Source: Leptospira sp. WS4.C2
GTDB lineage: Bacteria; Spirochaetota; Leptospiria; Leptospirales; Leptospiraceae
Direction: 5' to 3'
NCBI RefSeq assembly: GCF_040833985.1
Contig: NZ_CP162139.1
Coordinates: forward strand, 3,647,288 to 3,711,287
DNA length: 64,000 nucleotides
Below, piece after piece: positions 29,545 to 38,792 of this stretch (position 1 is the stretch's first letter; each line of letters opens with the position of its first letter). The position numbers were made by a program, and so were the translations under genes. The notes beneath the pieces are model-generated. The model did not search any database and was not told where the DNA came from. It was given only the letters and a program-made list of their open reading frames with translations.

Positions 29545-29862
29545 ATGAGAAACTTATTATTGTTACCGCTGGCATTTCTTTTTTTCCATTGTCTCAGTAT
29601 ACAAATTGGAAATCCCTCGGTAACTTTATTTCAAAACAAAGGTCAAGAAGGTTGGTATTCTCCGGGAAAAGTTCCTTTAGCTACCGACAGTTTCGTTGAA
29701 TCTTGTGCTACAAATTATTTCGGTTTGGTCAGTTTAGGAAATGCAAGTCTAGAATACATCCCTCGCAACTCTCGACCTAAAGAAATCCATAGCCTAGACC
29801 ATTATTATAAAAACCAATATTTCTTTTTCCAAGAACTTTGTTTACGCATTACAGGACGATGA
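29545..29862 (+). CDS. TRL-like lipoprotein (copy 3)
   Basis: 105 residues. The start is three bases after the previous stop. Lipobox FLFFHC. The same pattern as the copies at 4.5-5.2 kb is present: Cys, FGLVSLGNASLEY, and a terminal ELC. The Gly/Pro-rich N-terminal segment differs (QEGWYSPGKV). The stop overlaps the next start (ATGA). Confidence 0.65.
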   Translation: MRNLLLLPLAFLFFHCLSIQIGNPSVTLFQNKGQEGWYSPGKVPLATDSFVESCATNYFGLVSLGNASLEYIPRNSRPKEIHSLDHYYKNQYFFFQELCLRITGR

Positions 29863-30104
29863 AACAGAATATTGACTCATTAAATGAATTTGCGAAAAAA
29901 CTAAAGAGTGGACTTATCTATGAAGAAATAGATTCCAAATTAAAGGAATTCCATTCCAAAAAAAATAGTATATCCAATAAATCATTGGATGCACTCACTG
30001 AAAAGATTCGAAAAAAAGAAGAACAAATCAAAAAACTCTATGACGACATCATCATTTTACAAAATAAACTTTCCCAGACTTTGGATAAGGAACTTAAAAA
30101 ATAA
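29859..30104 (+). CDS. Small coiled-coil protein between TRL-like genes
   Basis: 81 residues from the ATG at 29859, overlapping the previous stop. Highly charged and helical; residues 45-80 (LDALTEKIRKKEEQIKKLYD and onward) form a probable coiled coil. No signal peptide, so cytoplasmic. The following TRL-like gene begins inside it in another frame. No family recognised. Confidence 0.55.
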   Translation: MKQNIDSLNEFAKKLKSGLIYEEIDSKLKEFHSKKNSISNKSLDALTEKIRKKEEQIKKLYDDIIILQNKLSQTLDKELKK

Positions 30105-30423
30105 AACCAACGATTCTCTGATCCGAAAATTAGCTCTTATCTCTCTTTTACTAACTTCCAATTCCTGCGCAAGTTCCGGCTTTGGGACCCAAGGTCTACT
30201 TTACGAGGATCAAAGGATCAGTATGATGGAGACAGGCATCTCGGCGACAAAAGAAGGGATTGCCTGTGCCAAGTCCTACCTCGGTCTCTTAGCATTGGGA
30301 GATGCCTCTGTCGAAGTTTCCCAAAAAAATGGAAATATTAAAGAAATTACGTCTATTGAACTAGAAAGTTACAATTTCTTGGGGATTTATGCAAAACTCT
30401 GCACAGTTACCAAGGGAAATTAG
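30040..30423 (+). CDS. TRL-like lipoprotein (copy 4)
   Basis: The start is uncertain. The ATG at 30040 gives 127 residues with a long basic N-terminus before the signal helix; the only later NTG in frame is a CTG at 30118. The upstream ATG at 29989 is also in frame. Signal region LALISLLLTSNSC. The mature part has FGTQGLLY, then Cys, LGLLALGDASVEV and IYAKLC, very close to copy 1. The first 65 bases overlap the coiled-coil gene. Confidence 0.65.
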   Translation: MTTSSFYKINFPRLWIRNLKNKTNDSLIRKLALISLLLTSNSCASSGFGTQGLLYEDQRISMMETGISATKEGIACAKSYLGLLALGDASVEVSQKNGNIKEITSIELESYNFLGIYAKLCTVTKGN

Positions 30424-30444
30424 TCGAAACTAAATCTAGAACCT

Positions 30445-30867
30445 ATGCCCATCTGGAAGAAAATTCAATTTCTAGTTCTCGTTGTTTTTTCCTCCCTGAA
30501 TTGTCTTCCGGAGCCAAAATCTTCGCTATTGGGAGTCCTTGTTTTACCTCTGGTAACTCAAACTTCCGCAAACTTTACGATTGAATCCACTGATCCAACA
30601 AATGGGGCTACCGGAGTTTCACTGACGCCAACCATTATCATTGTAATGACACAGGCCATAGAATCCACATCGCTAAATACAAATATCAGTTGTTCTCCGT
30701 CTTGTCCAAGTCTCAGTGGTGGTTCCTCCAACAGAACCATCACACTCACACCCTCCAGTGCGCTCACCACAGGGGTCACTTACACAATCACTCTTAACCA
30801 AAACATCCAATCAATCTTTGGACTGACTCTTGGAACAAACACAAGTTTCAGTTTCACCACTTTATAA
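30445..30867 (+). CDS. Lipoprotein with a bacterial Ig-like (Big_5) domain
   Basis: 140 residues with lipobox SSLNC. The single domain reads STDPTNGATGVSLTPTIIIV and ends GLTLGTNTSFSFTTL, a pattern of the SbsA-type Ig-like (Big_5) domain. It is probably surface or periplasmic, with unknown ligand. It is the last gene of the plus-strand run and is followed by a hairpin. Confidence 0.75.
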   Translation: MPIWKKIQFLVLVVFSSLNCLPEPKSSLLGVLVLPLVTQTSANFTIESTDPTNGATGVSLTPTIIIVMTQAIESTSLNTNISCSPSCPSLSGGSSNRTITLTPSSALTTGVTYTITLNQNIQSIFGLTLGTNTSFSFTTL

Positions 30868-30874
30868 ATAAAAA

Positions 30875-30894
30875 AGCCGACGTCTCCGCCGGCT
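30875..30894 (+). terminator. Hairpin after the Ig-like lipoprotein gene
   Basis: AGCCG at 30875-30879 pairs with CGGCT at 30890-30894 around a 10-base loop, followed by CTTCTTGTTT. The stem is short but GC-rich and well placed, eight bases after the stop. Confidence 0.5.
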
Positions 30895-31004
30895 CTTCTT
30901 GTTTCCCTCTAAGGAATACTAAAAAAATTCTATCAGTCATTTGTCTTAAGGAAACTTCTTAGTGGAAGTCTCCTTAATCTTAAATAAAATTCGCTTCAAA
31001 TAAT

Positions 31005-33152
31005 CTATTTAAAGAAATTTAAAACGATTCCGCCTTTTGTTACAAAAAACTCAGCAAACACGAGTGAGGTGATCGCCATCAGTTTAATCAAAATGTTGAT
31101 CGCAGGTCCAGAAGTATCTTTGAAAGGATCGCCGACAGTATCACCCACAACCGCCGCTTTGTGTTTTTCGGAACCTTTTCCACCCGCTGTTTTTTCGATG
31201 TATTTTTTCGCGTTGTCCCAAGCTCCACCAGAGTTGGCAGAAGAGATCGCAAGTACAACACCAGAAACAAGAGCACCAGCAAGGAGACCGGCAAGAGACT
31301 TCACACCAAACAAATAACCCACAACGATTGGGCTCAAAAGAACCAAAAGTCCAGGAGGAATCATTTCACGAAGAGCTGCCGAAGTAGAAATATCTACACA
31401 TTTTGCATACTCTGGTTTTGCCGTTCCTTCCATAAGACCAGGGATTTCTTTGAATTGGCGACGAACTTCTTTTACCATATCAAGAGCTGCTTTTCCTACA
31501 GACTTCATAGTCATCGCAGAAAAGATAAATGGCAACATAGCACCAAAAAGAAGACCACCAAAAACCAAAGGATCTAAAAGTTCGATAGAAGTCAGGTCAA
31601 CTGCCCCTTCTCCCATTTCCTTAGAAGCATTTTGTGTTCTTGTGATAAAGGCAGCAAAAAGTGCAAGCGAGGTTAAGGCCGCAGATCCAATCGCAAAACC
31701 TTTTCCTACTGCCGCAGTTGTGTTACCTGCTGCATCAAGGGTGTCAGTTCTATCACGAACGTCTTTTCCGAGTTCAGCCATTTCCGCAATCCCACCGGCG
31801 TTGTCGGAAACAGGACCATATGCATCGATCGTAAGACCAATGGCAATGGTCGAGATCATCCCAATGGCCGCGATCGCGATTCCATACATACCCGCAAGGA
31901 TATTGGAAACAACAATCACAATCACAAGTAAAATGACCGGAACCACAGTGGATTTGTATCCAAGTGCAAGTCCGTAAATGATATTTGTAGCAGCACCTGT
32001 TTCACAAGCATCTGCCACTTCACGCACTGGTTTGTAAGAATGAGATGTATAAATCTCAGTAATCCAACCAATGAACATACCAGCAAACAAACCTAATGCG
32101 ACTGATGTATAAACATTCCATTTTGTGATGGTTTTATCTCCAATTTGAAAACTATCAATCATAAAGATGTCAGTTACAAAGTAAAGAGCTGCAGCTACGA
32201 TAAAAGTGGAAATCCAAAGTTGGAATTTTAAAACTCTTTCAACGTTTCCATTTTCTTTCACACGAGCAAAGAAGGTCGTGATAAGAGATGCAGGGATTCC
32301 AATCGCAGAAATCAATAGTGGATAAAGTAGAGCAGAGTTATTGTCAGCAAGTGCTGATGCTGTTGCACCAATCACAAGAGCCGCGCAAGTAGCCTCAGCC
32401 GCAGAACCAAAAAGGTCGGCACCCATACCAGCAATGTCCCCTACGTTGTCTCCCACGTTATCAGCAATGGTTGCTGGGTTACGAGGGTCATCTTCTGGAA
32501 TTCCTTTTTCTACCTTACCTACAAGGTCAGCACCCACGTCTGCGGCCTTAGTATAAATACCGCCACCCACACGACCAAAAAGGGCCACAGAAGATCCACC
32601 GAGACCAAAACCAGCAAGTGATTCCATAAGGATATGTTTGGCAACACCGACGTTTGCCCCTGTGAATAGAAGGAAAAGTCCAATCATTCCAAGGACTGCC
32701 AAACCGATCAGTCCAAAACCCATTACGGCTCCAGAATCATAAGCCACTCGGAATGCTTTGGAAAGGGACGTCTTTGCCGCTTGGGCCGTACGTACGTTTC
32801 CTGCTGTCGCAATCTTCATTCCAATAAAACCCGAAAGGCAAGAAATGAGGGCACCCGAAACAAAAGCAACGGCTGTATAAATCCCTTCATTGAACTCAGT
32901 CTTTGGATTGTCCAAAAGTAAATAGATGAGAACAGTCATGAAACTGATAAATAGCAAAATGACTCGGTATTCTCGAAGCAGGAAGGCCATAGCCCCTTCT
33001 GCGATCGCCGCGGAGATTTCTTTTAGTTTGGCGGTTTCTTTTGCGTCGCTACCGTCTCCGCCGACTTGGATGCGAACCACCCTAGCTGCGTAGAAAATCG
33101 CCGTGGCAATGGAAACAAGCGCCATGACGATGATGATTAACTCTACATTCAT
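31005..33152 (-). CDS. hppA: Membrane-bound ion-translocating pyrophosphatase
   Basis: 715 residues with about 16 transmembrane helices. The pyrophosphate site motifs are present: [20 protein letters not shown] and [20 protein letters not shown], and a C-terminal [14 protein letters not shown]. The segment [14 protein letters not shown] has Ala where potassium-independent enzymes have Lys, so a potassium-stimulated type is expected. It couples pyrophosphate hydrolysis to proton or sodium pumping; which ion cannot be told. AGAGGA precedes the ATG. A 70-base gap separates it from the divergent TPR-like gene. Confidence 0.95.
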   Translation of the reverse strand: MNVELIIIVMALVSIATAIFYAARVVRIQVGGDGSDAKETAKLKEISAAIAEGAMAFLLREYRVILLFISFMTVLIYLLLDNPKTEFNEGIYTAVAFVSGALISCLSGFIGMKIATAGNVRTAQAAKTSLSKAFRVAYDSGAVMGFGLIGLAVLGMIGLFLLFTGANVGVAKHILMESLAGFGLGGSSVALFGRVGGGIYTKAADVGADLVGKVEKGIPEDDPRNPATIADNVGDNVGDIAGMGADLFGSAAEATCAALVIGATASALADNNSALLYPLLISAIGIPASLITTFFARVKENGNVERVLKFQLWISTFIVAAALYFVTDIFMIDSFQIGDKTITKWNVYTSVALGLFAGMFIGWITEIYTSHSYKPVREVADACETGAATNIIYGLALGYKSTVVPVILLVIVIVVSNILAGMYGIAIAAIGMISTIAIGLTIDAYGPVSDNAGGIAEMAELGKDVRDRTDTLDAAGNTTAAVGKGFAIGSAALTSLALFAAFITRTQNASKEMGEGAVDLTSIELLDPLVFGGLLFGAMLPFIFSAMTMKSVGKAALDMVKEVRRQFKEIPGLMEGTAKPEYAKCVDISTSAALREMIPPGLLVLLSPIVVGYLFGVKSLAGLLAGALVSGVVLAISSANSGGAWDNAKKYIEKTAGGKGSEKHKAAVVGDTVGDPFKDTSGPAINILIKLMAITSLVFAEFFVTKGGIVLNFFK

Positions 33153-33222
33153 GAGATCCTCTTTGAGATTGTTTATTTGAATTTCTAAGATTATTTAGAA
33201 GATGACCGATGAGAATCCATAG

Positions 33223-34392
33223 ATGATACTTCGGTCTAGGAGAATATGGCAATTTGGTGTTCTGGTAACAAGTCTATTTCTCGTTTCCAAGCCAAATTTA
33301 GCGCAAACAGGGGTTCTGAACCCCGTTAAGTCCTTGTACGGCTATGAAGATCTATTACGTATGGCTGAGGACAAAATTATCCAAGAAACGCCCGCCAAAG
33401 CCTTTGATTTTCTCATCAAAGCCAAAGAAATAAATCCTGATCCAGACTTTCGATATTACAATCTATCAGCAAGAGCTCATATGAAGCTCGGACAAATCTT
33501 CGAAGGAATCCATGCTTACGAAGAATCCGTCAAAAAGAAAAACGACCAACTTGATTTGGTTTTATACATTGCTGATTTTTATGAAAAGGAAAGGAAAGCA
33601 AAAGAGGCTTTGTTCTATACAAAATTGTACTTAGAACAAAAACCTAATGCCAAATACAGATTGTACACAGCTGGTATTCTTGCACGCCAACTAGGACTCG
33701 AATCAGAATACGAAACCTATTTCCAAAAATTAGAATCAGACAAAACCTTTGTTTCTGAAAAAGAAGCACTCCAAACAAGCCTTCAAAAGAATATCAAAAA
33801 CAAAAAATGGAAAGAAGCAGATGATTTGAGTTTACGGTATTTAGTTTATTTTCCCAGGGAAGAAGGGATGTATGAAACTTTGATTCTTGCAAGACGCGGT
33901 AGACAATCCGACCTTTTAGAACAAGCTTACCAATGGACAACGACAGTTTTTTTGAATGAAACTCGATACTTCACACGTTACGGAGTGTATCTCCAAGAAA
34001 AACAAAGATACCTTGAATCCCTTTCTTTGTTCCGCCGTGGATTTTATAATTTATTAAAATTTTATCCCGAATCCGATGCAGGTGAAATCCTATTTCTCAT
34101 TCGTCAAAGTTATGCGAATCTCGGAAAAGATAGAGATACACTTGCGATTGATTCACTTGTTAAGGATTTCAAAAACCAAAACCAACTTACCGGAGTCGAA
34201 TTAGAAAACCACCAATTTACTTACCGAAAAAACAGGGAGTATTTACTCTTTTGTATCCATTGGTTTTCGAAACGAAATATAACTAAGGCAAATGAATTTC
34301 GACAAAAGTTAAAAGACCGAGATGTAGAATTCGAAGAATCGGAATTCCTTCGAGTAATAGGCCCTTTTGCCTCACTCCCGCAGGATCTTTGA
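33223..34392 (+). CDS. Exported TPR-like repeat protein
   Basis: 389 residues with a signal peptide ending PNLAQ. The body is made of helical pairs of TPR type (for example PAKAFDFLIKAKEINPDPDF and GQIFEGIHAYEESVKKKN). It is probably periplasmic and a protein-interaction scaffold. No enzyme motif. The ribosome site is weak. It is convergent with acs, with a terminator-like hairpin between. Confidence 0.7.
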   Translation: MILRSRRIWQFGVLVTSLFLVSKPNLAQTGVLNPVKSLYGYEDLLRMAEDKIIQETPAKAFDFLIKAKEINPDPDFRYYNLSARAHMKLGQIFEGIHAYEESVKKKNDQLDLVLYIADFYEKERKAKEALFYTKLYLEQKPNAKYRLYTAGILARQLGLESEYETYFQKLESDKTFVSEKEALQTSLQKNIKNKKWKEADDLSLRYLVYFPREEGMYETLILARRGRQSDLLEQAYQWTTTVFLNETRYFTRYGVYLQEKQRYLESLSLFRRGFYNLLKFYPESDAGEILFLIRQSYANLGKDRDTLAIDSLVKDFKNQNQLTGVELENHQFTYRKNREYLLFCIHWFSKRNITKANEFRQKLKDRDVEFEESEFLRVIGPFASLPQDL

Positions 34393-34443
34393 AAATAAAT
34401 AACTGTAAGTCCAAAAGCAGATGTTATGTTTTCGAAATCCTAT

Positions 34444-34478
34444 CCTTCTTCCTTTTAGTTTCAACTGCAGGAAGAAGG
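34444..34478. terminator. Terminator-like hairpin between convergent genes
   Basis: CCTTCTTCC at 34444-34452 is perfectly complementary to GGAAGAAGG at 34470-34478, with a 17-base loop and TTTAATT after it on the plus strand. It lies between the TPR-like gene and acs. Confidence 0.6.
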
Positions 34479-34501
34479 TTTAATTCGCCAAAAAAAATGT
34501 A

Positions 34502-36466
34502 TCAACTATGGAATTTCTTTTTATCGTCAATTAACGATTGTACAACGGAAGGATCGGCAAGAGTGCTGATATCTCCCAGTGTATCAAATTCGTTATTGGC
34601 GATCTTTCTTAAAATTCGGCGCATGATTTTTCCTGAGCGCGTTTTTGGTAAACCTGGTGCCCAGTGAATCACTTCTGGCCTTGCAATTTTACCTATCATC
34701 TTTTCTACCATCGCAATCAGTTCTTTTTTTAAGGCATCGTTGGTGATGACTCCTTGCTTTACAGTCACATAGGCATAGATTCCTTGGCCCTTGATATCGT
34801 GCGGAAATCCCACAACGGCCGCCTCAGCAACAGATTTATGTTCTACAAGCGCACTTTCTACTTCGGCAGATCCAATGCGGTGACCAGAAACATTGAGTAC
34901 ATCGTCGACTCTTCCTGTTATGCGAAAATATCCATCTTTATCTTTGTTGGCCCCATCACCAGTAAAGTAGTAACCTTTAAACTGCGAAAAGTAGGTATCA
35001 AAGAATCGTTTGGAATCTCCATACACTCCACGCATCATCGAAGGCCAAGGTTTAGCGATGCATAAGTTTCCAGAAATCTCGCCTTTTCCTTTGATTTCTA
35101 CACCTTCATTGTCTACAAGAACCGGTTCGATTCCATAAAACGGCCAACTCGCCGAACCTGGCTTTTGAGGGATGGCACCGGGAACTCCAGAAATCATAAT
35201 GGATCCAGTTTCTGTTTGCCACCAAGTATCCACAATCGGGCATTTTGATTTTCCAATATTGGCAAAATACCATTCCCAAGCTTCTGGATTGATCGGTTCC
35301 CCAACAGATCCAAGAAGTCGTAAAGACGCTAACGACCTTTTTTTAATATGTTCAATGCCTTCTCGCATGAGAGCACGTATGGCCGTTGGTGCTGTATAAA
35401 ATACAGTAACTTTGTATTTATCGATTACATCCCAAAACCGTCCGGAATCTGGGTAACTTGGAACTCCTTCAAACATAAGAGAAGTGGCTCCATTGGATAA
35501 AGGACCATAGAGAATATAACTGTGCCCTGTTATCCAACCAATGTCTGCCGTACACCAGTACGTATCTGTTTCTTTGTAATCAAAAATAGTGGCAAATGTA
35601 AGGTTGGCACCGAGCAGATACCCTGCGGTTGTATGAAGTACTCCTTTTGGTTTTCCAGTAGAACCAGAAGTGTAGAGAATAAAAAGCGGATCTTCCGAAT
35701 CCATTGCTACAGGAGGGCAGTCTTTTTTGATATCGGCTTCTTTCATTAGGTAGTGGTACCAGTGGTCTCTACCTTCTTTCCAGTTTAGGTTTCCTTCATC
35801 TCCTGTTCGCTTAACGACAATTACATCTTTTACCTTAAATTTAGTTTCTTCCAAGGCAGCATCGACATTCTTTTTTAATTCGATGGGTTTTCCACCTCGG
35901 TAACCACCGTCCGCTGTAATCACAAGTGTTGGTTTACAATCTTCAATACGACCAAGAAGTGCTTCTGGAGAAAACCCTCCAAAAACAACAGAATGGACAG
36001 CACCAATCCGAGTGCATGCCAGAGTGGCAATCGCAAGTTCCGGAATCATAGGAAGATAAATGAGAACTCGGTCTCCCTTTTTTACATGGAACTTTTTTAA
36101 GACATTCGAAAAATGATTCACCTCGCGGTGGAGGTCATGATAGGTTAAAACTTTGGATTCATCGGGGTTGTCTCCTTCCCAAATGAGTGCCGCTTTGTTT
36201 TTTAGAGGAGAATCTAAATGTCTGTCCAAACAATTATAAGAAACATTGAGTTTGCCACCGACAAACCATTCCACTTTTGCTTTCGCAAAATCATGTTTCA
36301 GAACTTTAGTCCATTTTTTAAACCAAGTTAGGCGTTTTGCTTGCTCAGCCCAAAATTTTTCCGGTTTTTCGATGGATTCTTTGTATTTGGTTTTGTATTC
36401 TTTTAAACTAACGTTCGCAAGTTTGGCGAAGTCTTTGGACGGTGCCACGATTCTTTCTTTCGGCAT
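34502..36466 (-). CDS. acs: Acetyl-CoA synthetase
   Basis: 654 residues, the usual length. Motifs in order: [15 protein letters not shown] (phosphate loop), [10 protein letters not shown] (adenylate site), [15 protein letters not shown] (hinge), and [11 protein letters not shown] with the Lys that is acetylated for control in this family. It activates acetate to acetyl-CoA via acetyl-AMP, cytoplasmic. GAGGGAATCT precedes the ATG. A strong hairpin lies between folE and this start. Confidence 0.95.
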   Translation of the reverse strand: MPKERIVAPSKDFAKLANVSLKEYKTKYKESIEKPEKFWAEQAKRLTWFKKWTKVLKHDFAKAKVEWFVGGKLNVSYNCLDRHLDSPLKNKAALIWEGDNPDESKVLTYHDLHREVNHFSNVLKKFHVKKGDRVLIYLPMIPELAIATLACTRIGAVHSVVFGGFSPEALLGRIEDCKPTLVITADGGYRGGKPIELKKNVDAALEETKFKVKDVIVVKRTGDEGNLNWKEGRDHWYHYLMKEADIKKDCPPVAMDSEDPLFILYTSGSTGKPKGVLHTTAGYLLGANLTFATIFDYKETDTYWCTADIGWITGHSYILYGPLSNGATSLMFEGVPSYPDSGRFWDVIDKYKVTVFYTAPTAIRALMREGIEHIKKRSLASLRLLGSVGEPINPEAWEWYFANIGKSKCPIVDTWWQTETGSIMISGVPGAIPQKPGSASWPFYGIEPVLVDNEGVEIKGKGEISGNLCIAKPWPSMMRGVYGDSKRFFDTYFSQFKGYYFTGDGANKDKDGYFRITGRVDDVLNVSGHRIGSAEVESALVEHKSVAEAAVVGFPHDIKGQGIYAYVTVKQGVITNDALKKELIAMVEKMIGKIARPEVIHWAPGLPKTRSGKIMRRILRKIANNEFDTLGDISTLADPSVVQSLIDDKKKFHS

Positions 36467-36486
36467 AGATTCCCTCTAGAGAAAGA

Positions 36487-36518
36487 ATGCTGAACTTTTT
36501 TTTTAAAAAGTCCAGCAT
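36487..36518 (-). promoter_or_regulatory. Strong hairpin in the folE-acs gap
   Basis: 14-base arms at 36487-36500 and 36505-36518 with a TTTT loop. On the minus strand every position pairs, one as G-U. It ends 20 bases before the acs ATG. It could terminate folE transcripts, though no long T-run follows, or it could act in the acs leader. Confidence 0.45.
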
Positions 36519-36549
36519 GAATCTTAAAAATAGAATTTAAAAAATGAAC

Positions 36550-37101
36550 TTAGTGGGAACCGGTTCGGATCAAATCCAAAAACTCACTTCGGGTGGTGGG
36601 ATCTGATTTAAATAGACCGAGTAGGCTAGAAGTAAATAACTCCGAATTTTGTTTTTCTACTCCACGCATCATCATACATAAATGTTTTGCTTTGATGACT
36701 ACACCCACACCAAGTGGATCCAAAGTTTCTTGGATGGCTTGTGCAATTTGGTCAGTTAGGCGTTCCTGGACTTGCAAACGACGAGCAAAAACATCCACAA
36801 TTCTTGGAATTTTACTAATTCCGATGATCTTTTTATTGGGAATATAAGCTACATGAGCCCTTCCATAAAAAGGGAGCAAATGGTGTTCGCAGAGAGAATA
36901 CATTTCGATATCTCTTACGAGAACCATACCTGTGGTATTTTCTTCGAAGATAGCTCCGTTCACAATTTGGTTCAAATCAGCTTTATACCCGCTCGTTAAA
37001 AAGTCATAAGCCTTTTTCACTCGACTGGGAGTTTTCATGAGACCTTCTCTTGTAGGATCTTCACCAATTTGTTTGAGGATTTCTTCGATTAAGTTTTCCA
37101 T
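36550..37101 (-). CDS. folE: GTP cyclohydrolase I
   Basis: 183 residues from the ATG at 37101, which has AAGGAA before it; an in-frame start at 37146 would add 15 basic residues. Zinc and active-site motifs are present: [18 protein letters not shown], the QERLTDQIA helix, and CMMMRGVEK with the second Cys ligand. It converts GTP to dihydroneopterin triphosphate, the first step of folate and also of queuosine precursor synthesis, so it may supply the pathway of the queE enzyme at 23 kb. Followed by acs on the same strand after a hairpin. Confidence 0.93.
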   Translation of the reverse strand: MENLIEEILKQIGEDPTREGLMKTPSRVKKAYDFLTSGYKADLNQIVNGAIFEENTTGMVLVRDIEMYSLCEHHLLPFYGRAHVAYIPNKKIIGISKIPRIVDVFARRLQVQERLTDQIAQAIQETLDPLGVGVVIKAKHLCMMMRGVEKQNSELFTSSLLGLFKSDPTTRSEFLDLIRTGSH

Positions 37102-37253
37102 CCGATTCCTTTTTACAGATATGTTCCTTGTGAGGCTGCCTTCCAAAATATGAATGCAGAATATTCACTACCAATTTGACTAGACTCTATCAGAAAGGAA
37201 AAGGCACATTTCCTTTTTTTTAAATTAATTCTAAAGGACATAATCTAGATTCA

Positions 37254-38351
37254 ATGCGGCTTAAAATAGGTTACGATGCAAGGATGATCGAAAATTCGGG
37301 GATCGGGATTCGTATCCAACATATTTTAAAATTTTGGCCCATCTCTTCTCAGAAGGCTGATTTATTTATTTTTGGTGATCCATTTGTTTTAAAAAAATAC
37401 GACCTACCCAAAGAAGCAAAAATCATCGAATACAAAGCCAATATCTATTCACCGAAAGAATTTTTAGGCCATCCAGAAATGGCGAAAATGAATATTTTGG
37501 ATATTCCTCATTTTAATATTCCCTTTCCTTACATTCGCAAGTGCATTGTTACTATCCATGATCTTATTCCTTATCATTTCAAAGCTGCGCATAGTTCCCT
37601 CATCAAACGTATCTATATGCACTTTGTCTTTCGATGGATCAAGTGGTTTGCATTAAAGATCGTTACTGTTTCCAATTACACCAAACAAGACTTAGTGCAA
37701 TCCTTTGGTTATCCAGAAAAAAAGATTTCGGTGGTTTATAATGGAATTGATAGAAAGATTTTCTTGAAAAATACAATAGAGAGACTAAGTGATTTTTTAA
37801 AAAAACAATCTCTTCCAAAATCTTATCTTTTTACAGTGGGAATTGGCAAAGCTCACAAAAACTTTCCTTTTTTATTAGAAACCATAGAAGAATTATGGAA
37901 AGATAAAAAATTGAAGCTTCCCCTTGTGATTGGAGGGATCAGTAAAGAGATTCCAATAGAACTAAGATTATTTAAAGACAAATACCCAAATTTAATATTT
38001 TTTCTTCCCCATCTGCCCTATGAAGACCTACCCCTTGCTTACCAAGGTGCAAAACTTTTCATTTACCCATCCTTATATGAAGGATTTGGATTTCCCGTAT
38101 TGGAATCACAAAGTGTAGGTACTGTCGTACTTTCTTCTAATGCCAGTGTTCTTCCTGAAATTTTAGAAACGTCTGCGGAATATTTTGATCCGCACGTTAA
38201 GGAAAGTTTGAAATCGAAAATTCTTATTTTACTATCGAATGATAAATTACAAAAAGAATACCAAAAGAGAGGCCTAACCAATGCAAACCGTTTCCTTTGG
38301 CACAATGCGATCCAATCATTCGCTGACGTTTACAAACAGCTTTCTATTTAG
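37254..38351 (+). CDS. Glycosyltransferase, family 4 type (GT-B fold)
   Basis: 365 residues. The N-terminus has IGYDARMIENSGIGIRI and a central TVSNYTKQDLVQSF. The C-terminal nucleotide-sugar domain has LFTVGIGKAHKNFPFLLE and the YEGFGFPVLESQSVG motif of GT4 enzymes. It probably transfers a hexose in lipopolysaccharide or glycolipid synthesis. The acceptor is unknown. No transmembrane helix. No sugar-pathway neighbours in the window. Confidence 0.85.
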   Translation: MRLKIGYDARMIENSGIGIRIQHILKFWPISSQKADLFIFGDPFVLKKYDLPKEAKIIEYKANIYSPKEFLGHPEMAKMNILDIPHFNIPFPYIRKCIVTIHDLIPYHFKAAHSSLIKRIYMHFVFRWIKWFALKIVTVSNYTKQDLVQSFGYPEKKISVVYNGIDRKIFLKNTIERLSDFLKKQSLPKSYLFTVGIGKAHKNFPFLLETIEELWKDKKLKLPLVIGGISKEIPIELRLFKDKYPNLIFFLPHLPYEDLPLAYQGAKLFIYPSLYEGFGFPVLESQSVGTVVLSSNASVLPEILETSAEYFDPHVKESLKSKILILLSNDKLQKEYQKRGLTNANRFLWHNAIQSFADVYKQLSI

Positions 38352-38402
38352 ATCCGCAGGTATGTAGATTAGTTGGGACTGTGACATTCAGGAGAGTTAC
38401 CT

Positions 38403-38573
38403 ATGATTATGTCTCTATCGCTCGGAATTAAAGAATTTAACGAACTTACAAAGGGAATTTCAGGAATTAACGCAAAGGGCAGCTTCTCATTACCAAAAGA
38501 AAACATACAGGTTCCAATTCTAGACCATAAAAATCCCAATTCTTCGGTTCAAAAATACTTGTCAGTTTTTTAG
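38403..38573 (+). CDS. 56-residue hypothetical protein
   Basis: ORF of 56 codons starting ATGATTATG and ending TAG at 38571-38573. A strong GGAGAG lies six bases before the ATG. The protein starts MIMSLSLGIKEFNELTKGIS and has no signal peptide or Cys. No family recognised. It sits in the 250-base gap between the glycosyltransferase and the Bfd-like gene, and its 3' end overlaps the putative -35 of the latter. Confidence 0.5.
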   Translation: MIMSLSLGIKEFNELTKGISGINAKGSFSLPKENIQVPILDHKNPNSSVQKYLSVF

Positions 38574-38594
38574 CTTCCTAAGAGAATGATTCTC
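38559..38594 (+). promoter_or_regulatory. Promoter with overlapping Fur-like palindrome before the Bfd-like gene
   Basis: TTGTCA at 38559-38564, 17 bases, then GAGAAT at 38582-38587. The -10 is the left arm of a perfect palindrome, GAGAAT-G-ATTCTC (38582-38594). The 15-base context AGAGAATGATTCTCA matches 12 of 15 bases of the 7-1-7 Fur motif TGATAATNATTATCA. Iron-dependent repression is inferred. Confidence 0.45.
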
Positions 38595-38600
38595 AAAACC

Positions 38601-38792
38601 ATGAACAAGTGTCACTGTGCAGAAGTTTTCTTTGAATCTATCTTAAATGTTGTCAAAGAATCCCATCGCCCTATACTAGAAGTTGCCCGCGAGATGGGAG
38701 CGGCTGATACTTGTACGGCTTGTGTTCCGGATATGTTAGCCTTCATCGAGCAGAAAATGGAAGGTCAACTTGCAGGAAATACAAATTATTGA
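38601..38792 (+). CDS. Bacterioferritin-associated ferredoxin (Bfd)-like [2Fe-2S] protein
   Basis: 63 residues from the ATG at 38601; an in-frame ATG at 38586 lies within the palindrome. The cysteine pattern is C-H-C, 31 residues, then C-T-A-C, which is the C-x-C-x31/32-C-x-x-C cluster motif of Bfd-like domains. In other bacteria Bfd reduces ferritin iron for release and is induced by iron lack. No ferritin gene is adjacent. Its 3' end overlaps the cupin gene by 23 bases. The mRNA may be nearly leaderless if the promoter call is right. Confidence 0.7.
   Translation: MNKCHCAEVFFESILNVVKESHRPILEVAREMGAADTCTACVPDMLAFIEQKMEGQLAGNTNY

Noticed and set aside
31450..31977. 175-codon open frame on the plus strand within the pyrophosphatase gene
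   Set aside because: Antisense shadow of a highly conserved gene; biased composition (Ser/Pro/Ala) with no ribosome site.
34389..34667. 92-codon frame after the TPR-like gene
   Set aside because: Most of it is antisense to acs, and it spans a terminator-like hairpin.
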